A stretch of 50,598 bases of DNA from Pseudomonadota bacterium (GCA_020160875.1 JAIUPE010000013.1:1-50598), one strand, 5' to 3'; shown: positions 1 through 10,067, counted from the stretch's first letter. Notes: generated from the letters alone by a model not told the origin. Numbers and translations are program-made.

Positions 1-2456
<2,456 letters not shown>

Positions 2457-2460
<4 letters not shown>

Positions 2461-3524
2461 GAGGCGATCTTGAACGGCTCGAGGCCCGAGAGGCGCATGG
2501 CCGGCTCGCAGCGGGGAACCACCCGCGGCTTCACGCCTTTCACCGAGCCCGCGACCGCGCGGATGTGATCGGGCGTCGTTCCACAGCAGCCGCCGACGAT
2601 ATTGACGAGTCCGTCTTTTGCCCAACCGCCGAGATGTCCCGCCGTGGTGTGCGGAAGCTCGTCGTATTCACCAAACGCATTGGGAAGTCCGGCATTCGGA
2701 TAGGCGCAGATATAAGTGTCGGCCACGCGGCTGACCTCCGCCACGTAGGGCCGCAAAAGGTCCGCGCCGAGGGCGCAGTTGAAACCGATGGTCAGCGGCT
2801 GCGCGTGGCGCACCGAGTTCCAAAAGGCTTCCGCCGTCTGGCCCGAAAGCAGACGTCCGGACTGATCGGTGATCGTGCCGGAGATCATGATGGGCACGCG
2901 TTCACCGCGCGCTTCGAACAATTCGTCGATGGCGAATAACGCGGCCTTGGCGTTCAGCGTATCGATGATCGTCTCGACCAGCAGAATGTCGGCGCCGCCG
3001 TCGAGAAGGCCTTTTGCTTGCTCGCCGAACGCGGCTTTCAGCTCGTCGAAGGTGATGGCGCGGAATCCCGGGTCGTTCACGTCCGGCGAAATGGAGGCTG
3101 TTCGATTGGTGGGCCCCAGCGCGCCGGCCACGAAGCGCGGTTTGTCGGGATTTTTCGCCGTCGCGGCGTCGGCGGCCTCGCGCGCCAGCTTGGCGCCGGC
3201 GACATTCAACTCATAGGCCAGCTCTTCCATGCCGTAGTCGGCCTGGGCGATGCGCGTCGAGGAAAAGGTGTTGGTCTCCAGGATGTCGGACCCCGCATCG
3301 AGATATTCGGCGTGAATACCTCTGATGATGTCGGGTTGCGTCAGCGAAAGAATGTCGTTGTTGCCTTTGATTTCGCGCGGCCATGTGGCGAAACGGGTGC
3401 CGCGGTAGGCGGCCTCGTCCAGTTTGTGGCGCTGGATCATGGTGCCCATTGCACCGTCGAGTACCAGAATGCGGGAGCGCAGCGCTGCGTTCAGCGCCTC
3501 CAACCGGTCAGCGCGGGTGGCCAT
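2457..3524 (-). CDS. metH: Methionine synthase MetH, N-terminal homocysteine-binding subunit
   Basis: This is the homocysteine S-methyltransferase (TIM barrel) module of MetH, encoded as a separate polypeptide of 355 residues. The barrel begins with [14 protein letters not shown]. The three zinc and homocysteine ligands are visible as C250 (GFNCALG) and C313-C314 ([10 protein letters not shown]), close to E. coli C247, C310 and C311. I chose the ATG at 3524 (MATRAD) because AAGGA lies 7 nt upstream. The ATG at 3545 has GGAGG directly abutting it with no spacer. The gene overlaps the downstream metH part by 4 nt (ATGA), so the two chains are probably made together. Split MetH with the homocysteine domain apart occurs in other alphaproteobacteria, so I read this as natural rather than as a frameshift. 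Confidence 0.95.
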
Positions 3525-3556
3525 AGATTTATCCTTGGCTTTCATCCTCCGGGCCT

Positions 3557-3575
3557 GCAGGACCCCATGCCCTGC
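3557..3575 (-). promoter_or_regulatory. Leader hairpin just upstream of metH
   Basis: On the metH strand GCAGGGC pairs with GTCCTGC across the loop ATGGG, giving a 7-bp stem with one G-T pair. It sits about 30 nt ahead of the chosen start and does not include the AAGGA ribosome-binding site. A regulatory role is a guess. No ligand-binding motif is recognisable. Confidence 0.3.
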
Positions 3576-3869
3576 GGTGTCCGGCTGATGAAATCTTGTG
3601 ACTACTTAATGAAAACCGCCCCGCAAAGCAAACCGGGGGGCCGCCCGCGTTCTGCAGGCTCAAAGCCCGTCCCGACTCGGACTGTTTGAAAGCCCCAAAT
3701 ATGCCGCAGAAAAACTAAAAAAGCCTTGACGGCGGCGAATTGGTTTCGACGCAGTTCTATCTAATTTCAACTAAATATAATAAAATCAATTGGATAAGCA
3801 TCTTCGGCCATGCCCTTTTTTGTAGACTCCCCTTGTCTTTTGGATGGTTTTCTATTAATAATTTTTCCT

Positions 3870-3896
3870 ACGCAGAAGTGCGTTGAATTTTTTTTT
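3870..3896 (+). other. Short hairpin with nine-T run upstream of the EF-hand gene
   Basis: ACGCA pairs with TGCGT around the loop GAAG, and a run of nine T follows within 5 nt. This has the layout of a weak intrinsic terminator or attenuator, located between the putative promoter and the ribosome-binding site. The stem is only 5 bp, so efficient termination is doubtful. Confidence 0.3.
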
Positions 3897-3918
3897 CATC
3901 GGCCAGAAGGGGCGATGA

Positions 3919-4866
3919 ATGACTGAAGTGGTCACATCCTACGCTGCATCCCCGCAGCTCAACCTGTTAGCCCAGCGGCAACAGGGTTTCGGTATTTCGG
4001 CGTCCTCAATCGCGCAGCCCGATGCGCCCACTGCGGAGTCCAACGCTCTGCAGAGCGCGCTCGCCGCCTCCGATAAGGCCGACGACAAATCCTTCGCCTC
4101 CGAGCTTCCCCACCGCGATGCCTCGGCGAGCCCTCATAACGGCAGTGGCCCGTCGCGTCCGCGCGTTGAGATCAAACAATTCGACGTCGGTTTGTCCGCG
4201 GCCGAAGTCGTCGGCACGCAGGATGTGCTCCAACGCTTCGATGCCAACGGCGATGGCCGCGTCGACACCCTTGAAGCCGACAAGGCTGCCTTGGTCCGCC
4301 AGAAAGTCTTTACATTTGCGGGTCTCGCGGCCGCGCCTCACGGGGCGCCGCAGACTCCGGCCGCCGGCCCCACGCTTTCGGAAGATGAAGCGCCTGCGCT
4401 TGCGCGCGAAACCGGGGCCGCCATTGCCGCGCTGTCGACCTATGACGAAAGCGGCCTTCCGAAGAAGTTCTCGGCGTCTATCGTCCAGGACCCGGGCGCG
4501 AAGAAGTTCTTCTCCGAGGTCGCCGAGCAGGGCGCGCCGGCCGGCGTTGCCGATGCGCCGAAGAAGTATTACGGCCAGGGCGCCGAAGTCGTTGTTGCCG
4601 GCCAGGCCAATAACGGCACGAACCCGCCGGTTAAATACGCGGACCGCGCGCCGGTGAAGGACCTGTCCGTGAGCGAGGAAGGGACGGGAGAAGTGAAGTA
4701 TTACGATCGCGTGGCGCAGGCCGAAGGCGGCGACACCGGTGCGGGCGCCGAGTCCGAAGGTTTCGGAAAATACTCGGAAAAGGCCGAGGAAATCGCCGCC
4801 GCCTATGCCGCTCTGCAGGACGGTGCGCCCGCCGAAGCGCCTGCGGTCACGGCCGTCACCGCCTAA
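3919..4866 (+). CDS. Hypothetical protein with one canonical EF-hand calcium loop
   Basis: This 315-residue protein has no recognised family beyond one calcium-binding loop, D108-A-N-G-D-G-R-V-D-T-L-E119, which fits the EF-hand pattern at positions 1, 3, 5, 6, 9 and 12. The rest is Ala/Pro/Glu-rich and probably disordered. The C-terminal third has loose repeats beginning with KYY, KYA or KYS (KYYGQGAE, KYADRAPV, KYYDRVAQ, KYSEKAEE). No signal peptide or membrane segment is evident. The start has AGAAGGGG 6 nt upstream. An overlapping out-of-frame ATG at 3915 would make only the tripeptide MND. A strong terminator follows, so the gene is probably a single transcription unit. A calcium-responsive or structural role is inference only. 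Confidence 0.85.
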   Translation: MTEVVTSYAASPQLNLLAQRQQGFGISASSIAQPDAPTAESNALQSALAASDKADDKSFASELPHRDASASPHNGSGPSRPRVEIKQFDVGLSAAEVVGTQDVLQRFDANGDGRVDTLEADKAALVRQKVFTFAGLAAAPHGAPQTPAAGPTLSEDEAPALARETGAAIAALSTYDESGLPKKFSASIVQDPGAKKFFSEVAEQGAPAGVADAPKKYYGQGAEVVVAGQANNGTNPPVKYADRAPVKDLSVSEEGTGEVKYYDRVAQAEGGDTGAGAESEGFGKYSEKAEEIAAAYAALQDGAPAEAPAVTAVTA

Positions 4867-4888
4867 CGACGCCCCTGGGGCACTGGAA

Positions 4889-4916
4889 AGCCCGGCTGAC
4901 GAGCCGGGCTTTTTTT
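4889..4916 (+). terminator. Rho-independent terminator after the EF-hand gene
   Basis: AGCCCGGCT (4889-4897) and AGCCGGGCT (4902-4910) form a perfect 9-bp stem with the 4-nt loop GACG, followed directly by seven T. It lies 22 bp after the EF-hand stop codon and just before the ABC exporter gene, separating the two units. Confidence 0.93.
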
Positions 4917-4923
4917 ATGCGCG

Positions 4924-6834
4924 GTGGTATCCAGCCGATCCGGCTCGTCCTATATCAGGGGCCCTGTAACACCCCGGATCTCCCCCTTGCGTCATCTGAG
5001 CACACCACCCGAGGAAGCCGTCCGCAAACGCAGCGATTGGCAGGTTCTGCGTTCGCTGCTGCCGTTCCTGTGGCCGCCGCGCGGCGTGGAAGGGGCTGGC
5101 GACATCAAGACCCGCGTTGTCGTTGCGCTCGTCTTCATCGTGTTTGCCAAGATCGCGACGGTCCTTGCGCCGATCTACATGCAGCGCTCGGTCGACGCCT
5201 TGGCGCCCGCGGATATGTCGTCGGATATCGCGGTCCCGCTTGCCCTCATTCTCGCCTACGGCGCCGCGCGCTTTCTGGGCCTCGCGTTCGCGCAGTTCCG
5301 CGACGCCATTTTCGCCAAGGTCGGCGTGCGCGCGGTCCGGCGCTCGTCGGCGGTCGTGCTCGCGCATCTGCACCAGCTTTCCTTGCGCTTTCATCTCGAC
5401 CGCAAGACCGGCGGCCTCTCGCGCATCATCGAGCGTGGGCGCAACGCCATCGAAAGCCTGCTCTCCATCTCGCTCTTCAATCTCTTCCCGACGCTGCTCG
5501 AGGTCGTGCTTGTCTTCGCGATCCTCTGGAAAGCTTTCAGCGTGTGGTTCGGTGTCGTCGCGCTGGCCTGCGTTGTTGTTTACGTGATCTTCACGGGACT
5601 GACGACCGAATGGCGCCTCAAATACCGTCGCGAAAGCAATGCGCTCGACACCAAGGCCAATACGCGCGCCATCGATAGCCTGCTCAACTATGAAACGGTG
5701 AAGGCGTTCGGAAACGAGAAGCTGGAAGTCGAGGAATACGACCGGGTCATGGGTGACTACGAGCGCGCCGCGGTGCGCACGCAGTCCTCGCTCGCGCTGA
5801 TGAACGTTGGCCAGGCTTTCATCATTTCGGTTGGTCTCGCCGCCTTGATGTACATGGCCGCGGCGGGCCGCGCGGCGGGCGAAATGACCGTGGGGGATTT
5901 CACCCTCGTCAATCTCTACATGCTGCAGCTCGCGGCGCCGCTCAATTTCTTCGGTTTCGTCTATCGCAATATCAAGCAATCGCTTGTCGATCTCGAGAAG
6001 ATGTTCGACCTCATGGAGGTCGCGCCTGAGATCAAGGACAAGGTGAACGCTCCGGTGCTGAACGTCGTCGGCGGTGAAATCCGCTTCGAGAATGTCACCT
6101 TCGCCTACGACCCGCGCCGCCCAATTCTCAAGAACGTCTCTTTTGCCGTGCCGCCCGGAAAAATGGTCGCCATCGTCGGGACCACCGGCTCTGGCAAATC
6201 CACCGTCGCGCGGCTCCTGTTCCGCTATTACGACATCGACGGCGGCGCCATTCGCATCGATGGTCAGGATATCCGCGACGTGGCCCAGGACAGCGTGCGC
6301 GGGGCCCTCGGCGTCGTGCCGCAGGACACGGTGCTGTTCAACAGCACCATCCGCTATAACCTTTCCTACGCGAAGCCGGACGCATCGGACGCCGATATCG
6401 CCCGCGCCGCGGAACTCGCGCATATCCATCATTTCATCGCGTCGCTGCCCGACGGCTACCAGACCCTCGTGGGCGAGCGCGGACTCAAGCTCTCCGGCGG
6501 CGAAAAGCAGCGTGTGGCCATCGCGCGCGTGATTCTTAAGAATGCGCCCATTCTCATCTTTGACGAAGCGACGTCGGCCCTCGACACGCACACCGAAAAA
6601 GAAATCCAGGCGAACTTGCGTGAGGTCAGCGCGGGGCGTACGACGCTCGTTATCGCGCACCGCCTTTCTACCATCGTCGATGCGGATCAGATCCTGGTGC
6701 TTGAAAACGGCGAGATCGTCGAGCGCGGCAGTCACGAGCAGCTCTTGGCTCTGGACGGCGCCTACGCGGCCGCCTGGACCAAGCAGCAAAAATTATCAAT
6801 CGAAGAAGAAGCGGAGCCGATCGTTGCCGAGTAA
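4924..6834 (+). CDS. Atm1-type ABC exporter (fused permease and ATPase)
   Basis: This half-transporter of up to 636 residues has an N-terminal six-helix exporter domain (about 45-340) and a C-terminal nucleotide-binding domain. The ATPase motifs are Walker A GTTGSGKST (419-427), signature LSGGEKQ (523-529), Walker B ILIFDE with D547 and E548, D-loop SALD and H-loop H579. The N-terminal region (RVVVALVFIVFAK...YMQRSVDAL) resembles the Atm1/HMT1 group. These form homodimers in the inner membrane and export glutathione-linked or metal-linked compounds. The start is uncertain: GTG at 4924 lies only 8 bp past the terminator, while TTG at 4987 would give 615 residues. Neither has a clear ribosome-binding site. 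The downstream ureohydrolase overlaps the stop codon. Confidence 0.93.
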   Translation: MVSSRSGSSYIRGPVTPRISPLRHLSTPPEEAVRKRSDWQVLRSLLPFLWPPRGVEGAGDIKTRVVVALVFIVFAKIATVLAPIYMQRSVDALAPADMSSDIAVPLALILAYGAARFLGLAFAQFRDAIFAKVGVRAVRRSSAVVLAHLHQLSLRFHLDRKTGGLSRIIERGRNAIESLLSISLFNLFPTLLEVVLVFAILWKAFSVWFGVVALACVVVYVIFTGLTTEWRLKYRRESNALDTKANTRAIDSLLNYETVKAFGNEKLEVEEYDRVMGDYERAAVRTQSSLALMNVGQAFIISVGLAALMYMAAAGRAAGEMTVGDFTLVNLYMLQLAAPLNFFGFVYRNIKQSLVDLEKMFDLMEVAPEIKDKVNAPVLNVVGGEIRFENVTFAYDPRRPILKNVSFAVPPGKMVAIVGTTGSGKSTVARLLFRYYDIDGGAIRIDGQDIRDVAQDSVRGALGVVPQDTVLFNSTIRYNLSYAKPDASDADIARAAELAHIHHFIASLPDGYQTLVGERGLKLSGGEKQRVAIARVILKNAPILIFDEATSALDTHTEKEIQANLREVSAGRTTLVIAHRLSTIVDADQILVLENGEIVERGSHEQLLALDGAYAAAWTKQQKLSIEEEAEPIVAE

Positions 6835-7660
6835 CGCCAATACAACCGTGTCCATCTACGCCGCGCGCGCCGCCGACCGTAATCCAAGGGCCATGCAGGG
6901 CGCCTTGGAGCTTGGCGGGTTGATTGCCAAGCGGTTCAACCTGGACGCCCATACCGTTGCCGCGCCGGAAACCGTGCATGAGGGCGGTTGGGAAAGCCAA
7001 CTCCGCGTCGCCACGCCGACGCTCACCCGTCTTGCAGCTCACCTCGACAATATCTTTGCGCAAGGCGGGAAGGGACTGCTTATCAACGGCCGGTGTGCCG
7101 CCAGCATCGCGACGCTGCCGGTCCTCGCGCAGCGCCATCCCGACGCCGTGTTGGTGTGGTTCGATGCCCACGGCGACATCAACACGCCGGCCGATCAGAA
7201 TTTCAACGAGTTCGCTTATCTTGGCGGCATGGTGATCACCGGCGCCTGCGGGCATTGGGACACGGGGCTCGGCGCCGGTCTCGATTTCTCGCGCGTCGTG
7301 CTCGCCGGGTGCCGCGACCTCGATCCGCCGGAAGTCGACAAGATCCGCTCGGGGCAGATTACGCTCGTCGAAAGCGGAAATGGATTTGCGCAGCGCCTGC
7401 TCGAAGCCATCGGCGGCCGTCCGATCTATGTGCATTTGGACTGCGACGTGATATCCGCCGGCCTCGTGCCGACCGAGTATCAGGTGCCCGACGGTATCGA
7501 TTTCGCGGCGTTGAAGGCCGTCTTCGAAGCCTTGAGTCAGTTGCGCGTGATCGGCCTCGAAGTCGCGGAGTACGAGGGTGTATGGCCGGATGGCAGATCG
7601 GGCGATGTGAATGCGCTCCTCGATGCCATCACGCCGCTCGTGCGTGCCGTCGCGACTTAA
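6824..7660 (+). CDS. Atypical arginase/agmatinase (ureohydrolase) family protein
   Basis: This 278-residue protein has the ureohydrolase fold. Metal-binding motifs are D114-A-H116-G-D118 in WFDAHGDINTP and D206-C-D208 in VHLDCDV. Two family hallmarks are altered. The usual GGDH segment with the first metal-binding His reads NGRCA, and the DP that normally follows the DxD motif is replaced (DCDVISAG). The family cleaves guanidino compounds such as arginine or agmatine, releasing urea. The substrate here cannot be assigned, and a one-metal or non-arginase activity is possible. TTG at 6824 is chosen because GGAG lies 7 nt upstream and it overlaps the exporter stop by 11 nt, implying coupling. 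GTG at 6848 is the alternative. The 3' end overlaps the convergent cytochrome gene by 4 nt. Confidence 0.88.
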   Translation: MPSNANTTVSIYAARAADRNPRAMQGALELGGLIAKRFNLDAHTVAAPETVHEGGWESQLRVATPTLTRLAAHLDNIFAQGGKGLLINGRCAASIATLPVLAQRHPDAVLVWFDAHGDINTPADQNFNEFAYLGGMVITGACGHWDTGLGAGLDFSRVVLAGCRDLDPPEVDKIRSGQITLVESGNGFAQRLLEAIGGRPIYVHLDCDVISAGLVPTEYQVPDGIDFAALKAVFEALSQLRVIGLEVAEYEGVWPDGRSGDVNALLDAITPLVRAVAT

Positions 7661-8130
7661 TAGCCGAGGTATTCCACGCCGCCGCTCACGCCTTTCTGCT
7701 TGTACGCGTCGTGGCACTTCCGGCAGCTGATCTGATCCGTGTACCAGATCACCTGGTTCAACGAATTGTGCTTGGCGGCTTCGATGGCCATCGCGACGGC
7801 GGCTTCGAATTCCTGCATGTGGCGGGTGTAGCCGGCCCAATCGTCCCACAGGTACGGCTGCGATGTGCCGCCCGGTGCGCGTTTCTCGAAACTCGGTAGC
7901 ACCATGCGTGCGGTGATCAGCACTGTCTCGAGGTGTGATTTCAGATTATCGGCGGGGCCGTCGAAGGCGATGATCCCCGCCAGCGCGTTGAACTGCGCTT
8001 CCAGGGTTTTCATGATCTCCTTGCGATAGGCGATAGCCTCTTGATCGATGGGAGCTTCGCTCGCCGCCGCCGGTGCGGCCAATAACGCGATGCTCACGAA
8101 TGCGGCGTGAAAAAGCGCGTGACGGGTCAT
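7657..8130 (-). CDS. Cytochrome c'-like (class II) periplasmic c-type cytochrome
   Basis: This 157-residue secreted protein has a signal peptide (MTRHALFHAAFVSIALLAAP, with cleavage likely after AAAS). A single heme-attachment motif, C136-R-K-C139-H140, lies close to the C terminus, which is the arrangement of class II cytochromes with a four-helix bundle. The mature part is helix-rich (EAIAYRKEIMKTLEAQFNAL). Relatives bind NO or transfer electrons in the periplasm. The gene begins 4 bp after the DUF983 gene with its own AGGA site overlapping that stop, so the two form an operon. That operon is divergent from a MocR regulator. It converges on the ureohydrolase with a 4-nt overlap and no terminator between. 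Confidence 0.9.
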   Translation of the reverse strand: MTRHALFHAAFVSIALLAAPAAASEAPIDQEAIAYRKEIMKTLEAQFNALAGIIAFDGPADNLKSHLETVLITARMVLPSFEKRAPGGTSQPYLWDDWAGYTRHMQEFEAAVAMAIEAAKHNSLNQVIWYTDQISCRKCHDAYKQKGVSGGVEYLGY

Positions 8131-8134
8131 GATG

Positions 8135-8569
8135 TTATCCTGCGCTGGCCTGTTCGCGCACCGCGGTCTCGCTCATCGCGGCGCGCCGATGTTTCGCATC
8201 CTCGAAACCGTGCAGTCCAAGATGCCACTGAAGAGCTACGACGAACCCTTTCACGGGCTGCAGCAAGCCGAGCGCGCCGAACAGCACCAAGGGCATCCAC
8301 AGCGTGAAATGCACCCAGTAGGGCGGGGTGTAGGCAAGTTCCACGATCAAGACGCCGGCGAACACGAGTTTGCCGATCAGGAAGATCACGATGTAGGCCG
8401 GGTAGTCGTCGGCCTGATGATGGTGAAGCTCTTCGCGGCAGACGTCGCAGCGATCGAGCACCTTCAGGAAACGGCCAAACATGCGGCCTTCCCCGCAGCT
8501 TGGGCACTTCATCGCGAGGCCGCGTCCCAGGGCCCTCACGAGCGAAACCGAATGTCTTTCCTGCGCCAT
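8135..8569 (-). CDS. DUF983 family membrane protein with zinc-ribbon motif
   Basis: This 144-residue protein matches the DUF983 layout. A short N-terminal segment carries two Cys pairs (CPSC and CDVC, in MKCPSCGEGRMFGRF and LDRCDVCREEL) that would form a zinc ribbon. Two hydrophobic helices follow, roughly at YIVIFLIGKLVFAGVLIVEL and WMPLVLFGALGLLQP. The biochemical role of the family is unknown. The ATG at 8569 has AAGGAG 7 nt upstream and is preferred over an in-frame TTG at 8590. It is the first gene of a two-gene unit with the cytochrome c'-like protein, transcribed away from the MocR regulator. Confidence 0.88.
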   Translation of the reverse strand: MAQERHSVSLVRALGRGLAMKCPSCGEGRMFGRFLKVLDRCDVCREELHHHQADDYPAYIVIFLIGKLVFAGVLIVELAYTPPYWVHFTLWMPLVLFGALGLLQPVKGFVVALQWHLGLHGFEDAKHRRAAMSETAVREQASAG

Positions 8570-8594
8570 CTCTCGACTCCTTGACCTCAATCAG

Positions 8595-8606
8595 TATCCA
8601 TACAAT
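8595..8606 (+). promoter_or_regulatory. Putative MocR operator, copy 1
   Basis: TATCCATACAAT, in direct orientation. It is repeated with one change 22 bp downstream (8617) and again inverted over the regulator start codon (8646-8657). It lies in the short divergent gap between the DUF983 operon and the MocR gene. Confidence 0.6.
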
Positions 8607-8616
8607 AACGACGGTG

Positions 8617-8628
8617 TATCCAAACAAT
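8617..8628 (+). promoter_or_regulatory. Putative MocR operator, copy 2
   Basis: TATCCAAACAAT matches copy 1 at 11 of 12 positions. The 22-bp offset is about two helical turns and places both copies on the same DNA face. Direct repeats of this kind are typical of MocR regulators such as PdxR and GabR. Confidence 0.6.
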
Positions 8629-8645
8629 CAAAGACAATAGGGAAA

Positions 8646-8657
8646 ATTGTATGGATT
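8646..8657 (-). promoter_or_regulatory. Putative MocR operator, copy 3, inverted over the start codon
   Basis: ATTGTATGGATT is the reverse complement of AATCCATACAAT and matches copy 1 at 11 of 12 positions. It includes the ATG of the MocR gene (8651-8653). Binding here would block expression of the regulator, which suggests negative autoregulation. Confidence 0.55.
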
Positions 8658-10003
8658 GGGTCCCTGCATTATCCGAATGGTCCGGGCCGGTTTTTACACG
8701 GATTGTCGATGCACTTGCAGCCGATATTGCGGGAGGCAGACTTGTGCGCGGCCAGCGTTTGCCCACCCATCGTTCGCTTGCGAAAGCGCTCGGCGTCGAT
8801 CTCACCACTGTTACACGCGCGTATGGCGAAGCGCGCCGGCGCGGCCTGATCGATGCGCGGGTGGGGCAGGGGACTTTTGTGTCCGAAACAACCGCCCGTA
8901 ATAAACATGCGCCGGTCGTTACCAAGATCGACCTTTCGATGAACATTCCGCCGCAGCCGGTGGAAGCCAATCTCGATCTCCGGATCGCGCAGGGGCTCAA
9001 GTCCATTCAAGACGATTATGGCTTCAGCGCCTTTCTCAACTATCAGCGCGCCGGGGGCGCTCTGAACGACACGGCGGCCGCCGTCAAATGGCTGCGCAAG
9101 CGTGTGCCGCATGCGGACGCGGCGCGGCTTGTCATCGCGCCCGGGAATCAATCGATCATTTTCAATACACTTCTCGCGCTTACGTCCCGCGGTGACGCCA
9201 TCGTGACCGAGGCCTTGACGTTCCCCGGCATTAAAGCCGCCGCGGCACAGCTCGGTTTGCGATTGATCGGCGTTCCGATGGATGCCGAAGGGGTCTTGCC
9301 CGACGGTCTCGCCAAGGCCTGCAAGGCGCACAAGCCGAAAATCGTTTATCTCACGCCAACGCAGCATAACCCCACGGCCGCGACGATGGGCGCGCAGCGG
9401 CGCGAAGCTGTGGCGGATGTGATTCGCCGCAACGACGCGATTCTTATTGAAGACGATGCGTACGGTGCGCTCGAACCTGGTATTGCGCCCATTGCGGCGC
9501 TGATCCCTGAGCGGACGTATCTCGCGGTCGGGCTCGCGAAGTGCATCGCGCCGGCGCTGCGCGTTTCATATGCGCTTGTTCCCGGCGAGGCCGCCGCCGC
9601 GGCGATGCGCAACGCGCTCCAGGCCACGGTCCTGATGCCGCCGCCGCTGATGGTCGCGTTGGCGACGCATTGGCTGCAAACCGGCATCGCCGACAAGATC
9701 GTCCAGGCGATCCGTGCGGAAGCGCGCGGGCGCCAAGCGCTCGCCGCAAAAATCCTCAAAGGCATCCCCTACAAGTCTCAGCCGCACGCGCATCACATTT
9801 GGCTGCCGATGTCGGCGCCCGTTTACGGCGCGCTGCACCGTGGATTGGCGGTCGTCAACGATACGGCTTTCGCGGTGGGAGCCGCGCCGAGCGGCGTACG
9901 TGTGTGTCTCGGCGCGGCCCGCAGCCGCGACGAACTCGCGCAGGCGCTCGCATTCCTCGCCGAGACGGCGAGGAATGCGAGTCAACCGATGCCTGTGGTT
10001 TGA
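8651..10003 (+). CDS. MocR-family transcriptional regulator (GntR HTH fused to class I aminotransferase domain)
   Basis: This 450-residue regulator has an N-terminal winged helix (about 10-77: GGRLVRGQRLPTHRSLA...TTVTRAYGEARRRGLI...GQGTFVS) joined to a fold-type I aminotransferase-like domain. The predicted PLP lysine is K297 in VGLAKCIAPALRVSYA, and the PLP-ring Asp region reads LIEDDAYGALEPG. MocR proteins sense PLP, GABA or other amines and usually control a divergent neighbour. Here that is the DUF983 and cytochrome operon, 81 bp away, with three operator-like repeats between or over the starts. AGGG lies 8 nt upstream of the ATG. The 3' end contains a 35-nt perfect inverted repeat. The effector is unknown. 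Confidence 0.94.
   Translation: MDWVPALSEWSGPVFTRIVDALAADIAGGRLVRGQRLPTHRSLAKALGVDLTTVTRAYGEARRRGLIDARVGQGTFVSETTARNKHAPVVTKIDLSMNIPPQPVEANLDLRIAQGLKSIQDDYGFSAFLNYQRAGGALNDTAAAVKWLRKRVPHADAARLVIAPGNQSIIFNTLLALTSRGDAIVTEALTFPGIKAAAAQLGLRLIGVPMDAEGVLPDGLAKACKAHKPKIVYLTPTQHNPTAATMGAQRREAVADVIRRNDAILIEDDAYGALEPGIAPIAALIPERTYLAVGLAKCIAPALRVSYALVPGEAAAAAMRNALQATVLMPPPLMVALATHWLQTGIADKIVQAIRAEARGRQALAAKILKGIPYKSQPHAHHIWLPMSAPVYGALHRGLAVVNDTAFAVGAAPSGVRVCLGAARSRDELAQALAFLAETARNASQPMPVV
9947..9981. repeat. 35-nt inverted repeat (16-bp stem, 3-nt loop) inside the end of the MocR gene
   Basis: Bases 9947-9962 (starting CTCGCATTCC) are perfectly complementary to 9966-9981 around the loop AGA. The repeat is translated as part of the C terminus (LAFLAETARNAS), ending 22 nt before the stop codon. 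No T-run follows, so it is not a classical intrinsic terminator. It could stabilise the mRNA end or be a small mobile palindromic element. Confidence 0.85.
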
Positions 10004-10067
10004 CCGAGAGCGCGTCCCGGTGAGGTGGGCCGGTTCGCCTTAGAACGTGCGGCCCGGCGGAACGCGA

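Larger units (their letters stand above)
3525..3918. promoter_or_regulatory. Divergent intergenic region between metH and the EF-hand gene
   Basis: This stretch of about 390 bp is strikingly AT-rich in its middle (3715-3900) compared with its GC-rich neighbours, as expected for back-to-back promoters. Toward the EF-hand gene there is a weak sigma-70-like pair, TTGTCT at 3833 and TAATAA at 3856 with a 17-bp spacer. On the metH side the leader contains a 7-bp stem hairpin at 3557-3575 and a GC-rich hairpin followed by TTTT at about 3612-3638. I found no complete cobalamin, SAM or SAH riboswitch core. Confidence 0.5.

Noticed and set aside
3546-3720. Cobalamin riboswitch upstream of metH
   Set aside because: Only a weak B12-box-like AGCCGGACACC is present. 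The conserved core (GGGAA, GGTG, CCCCGCnACTG-type segments) is absent.
4915-6789. 624-codon antisense ORF opposite the ABC exporter
   Set aside because: Shadow of a well-defined ABC transporter with all ATPase motifs in place.
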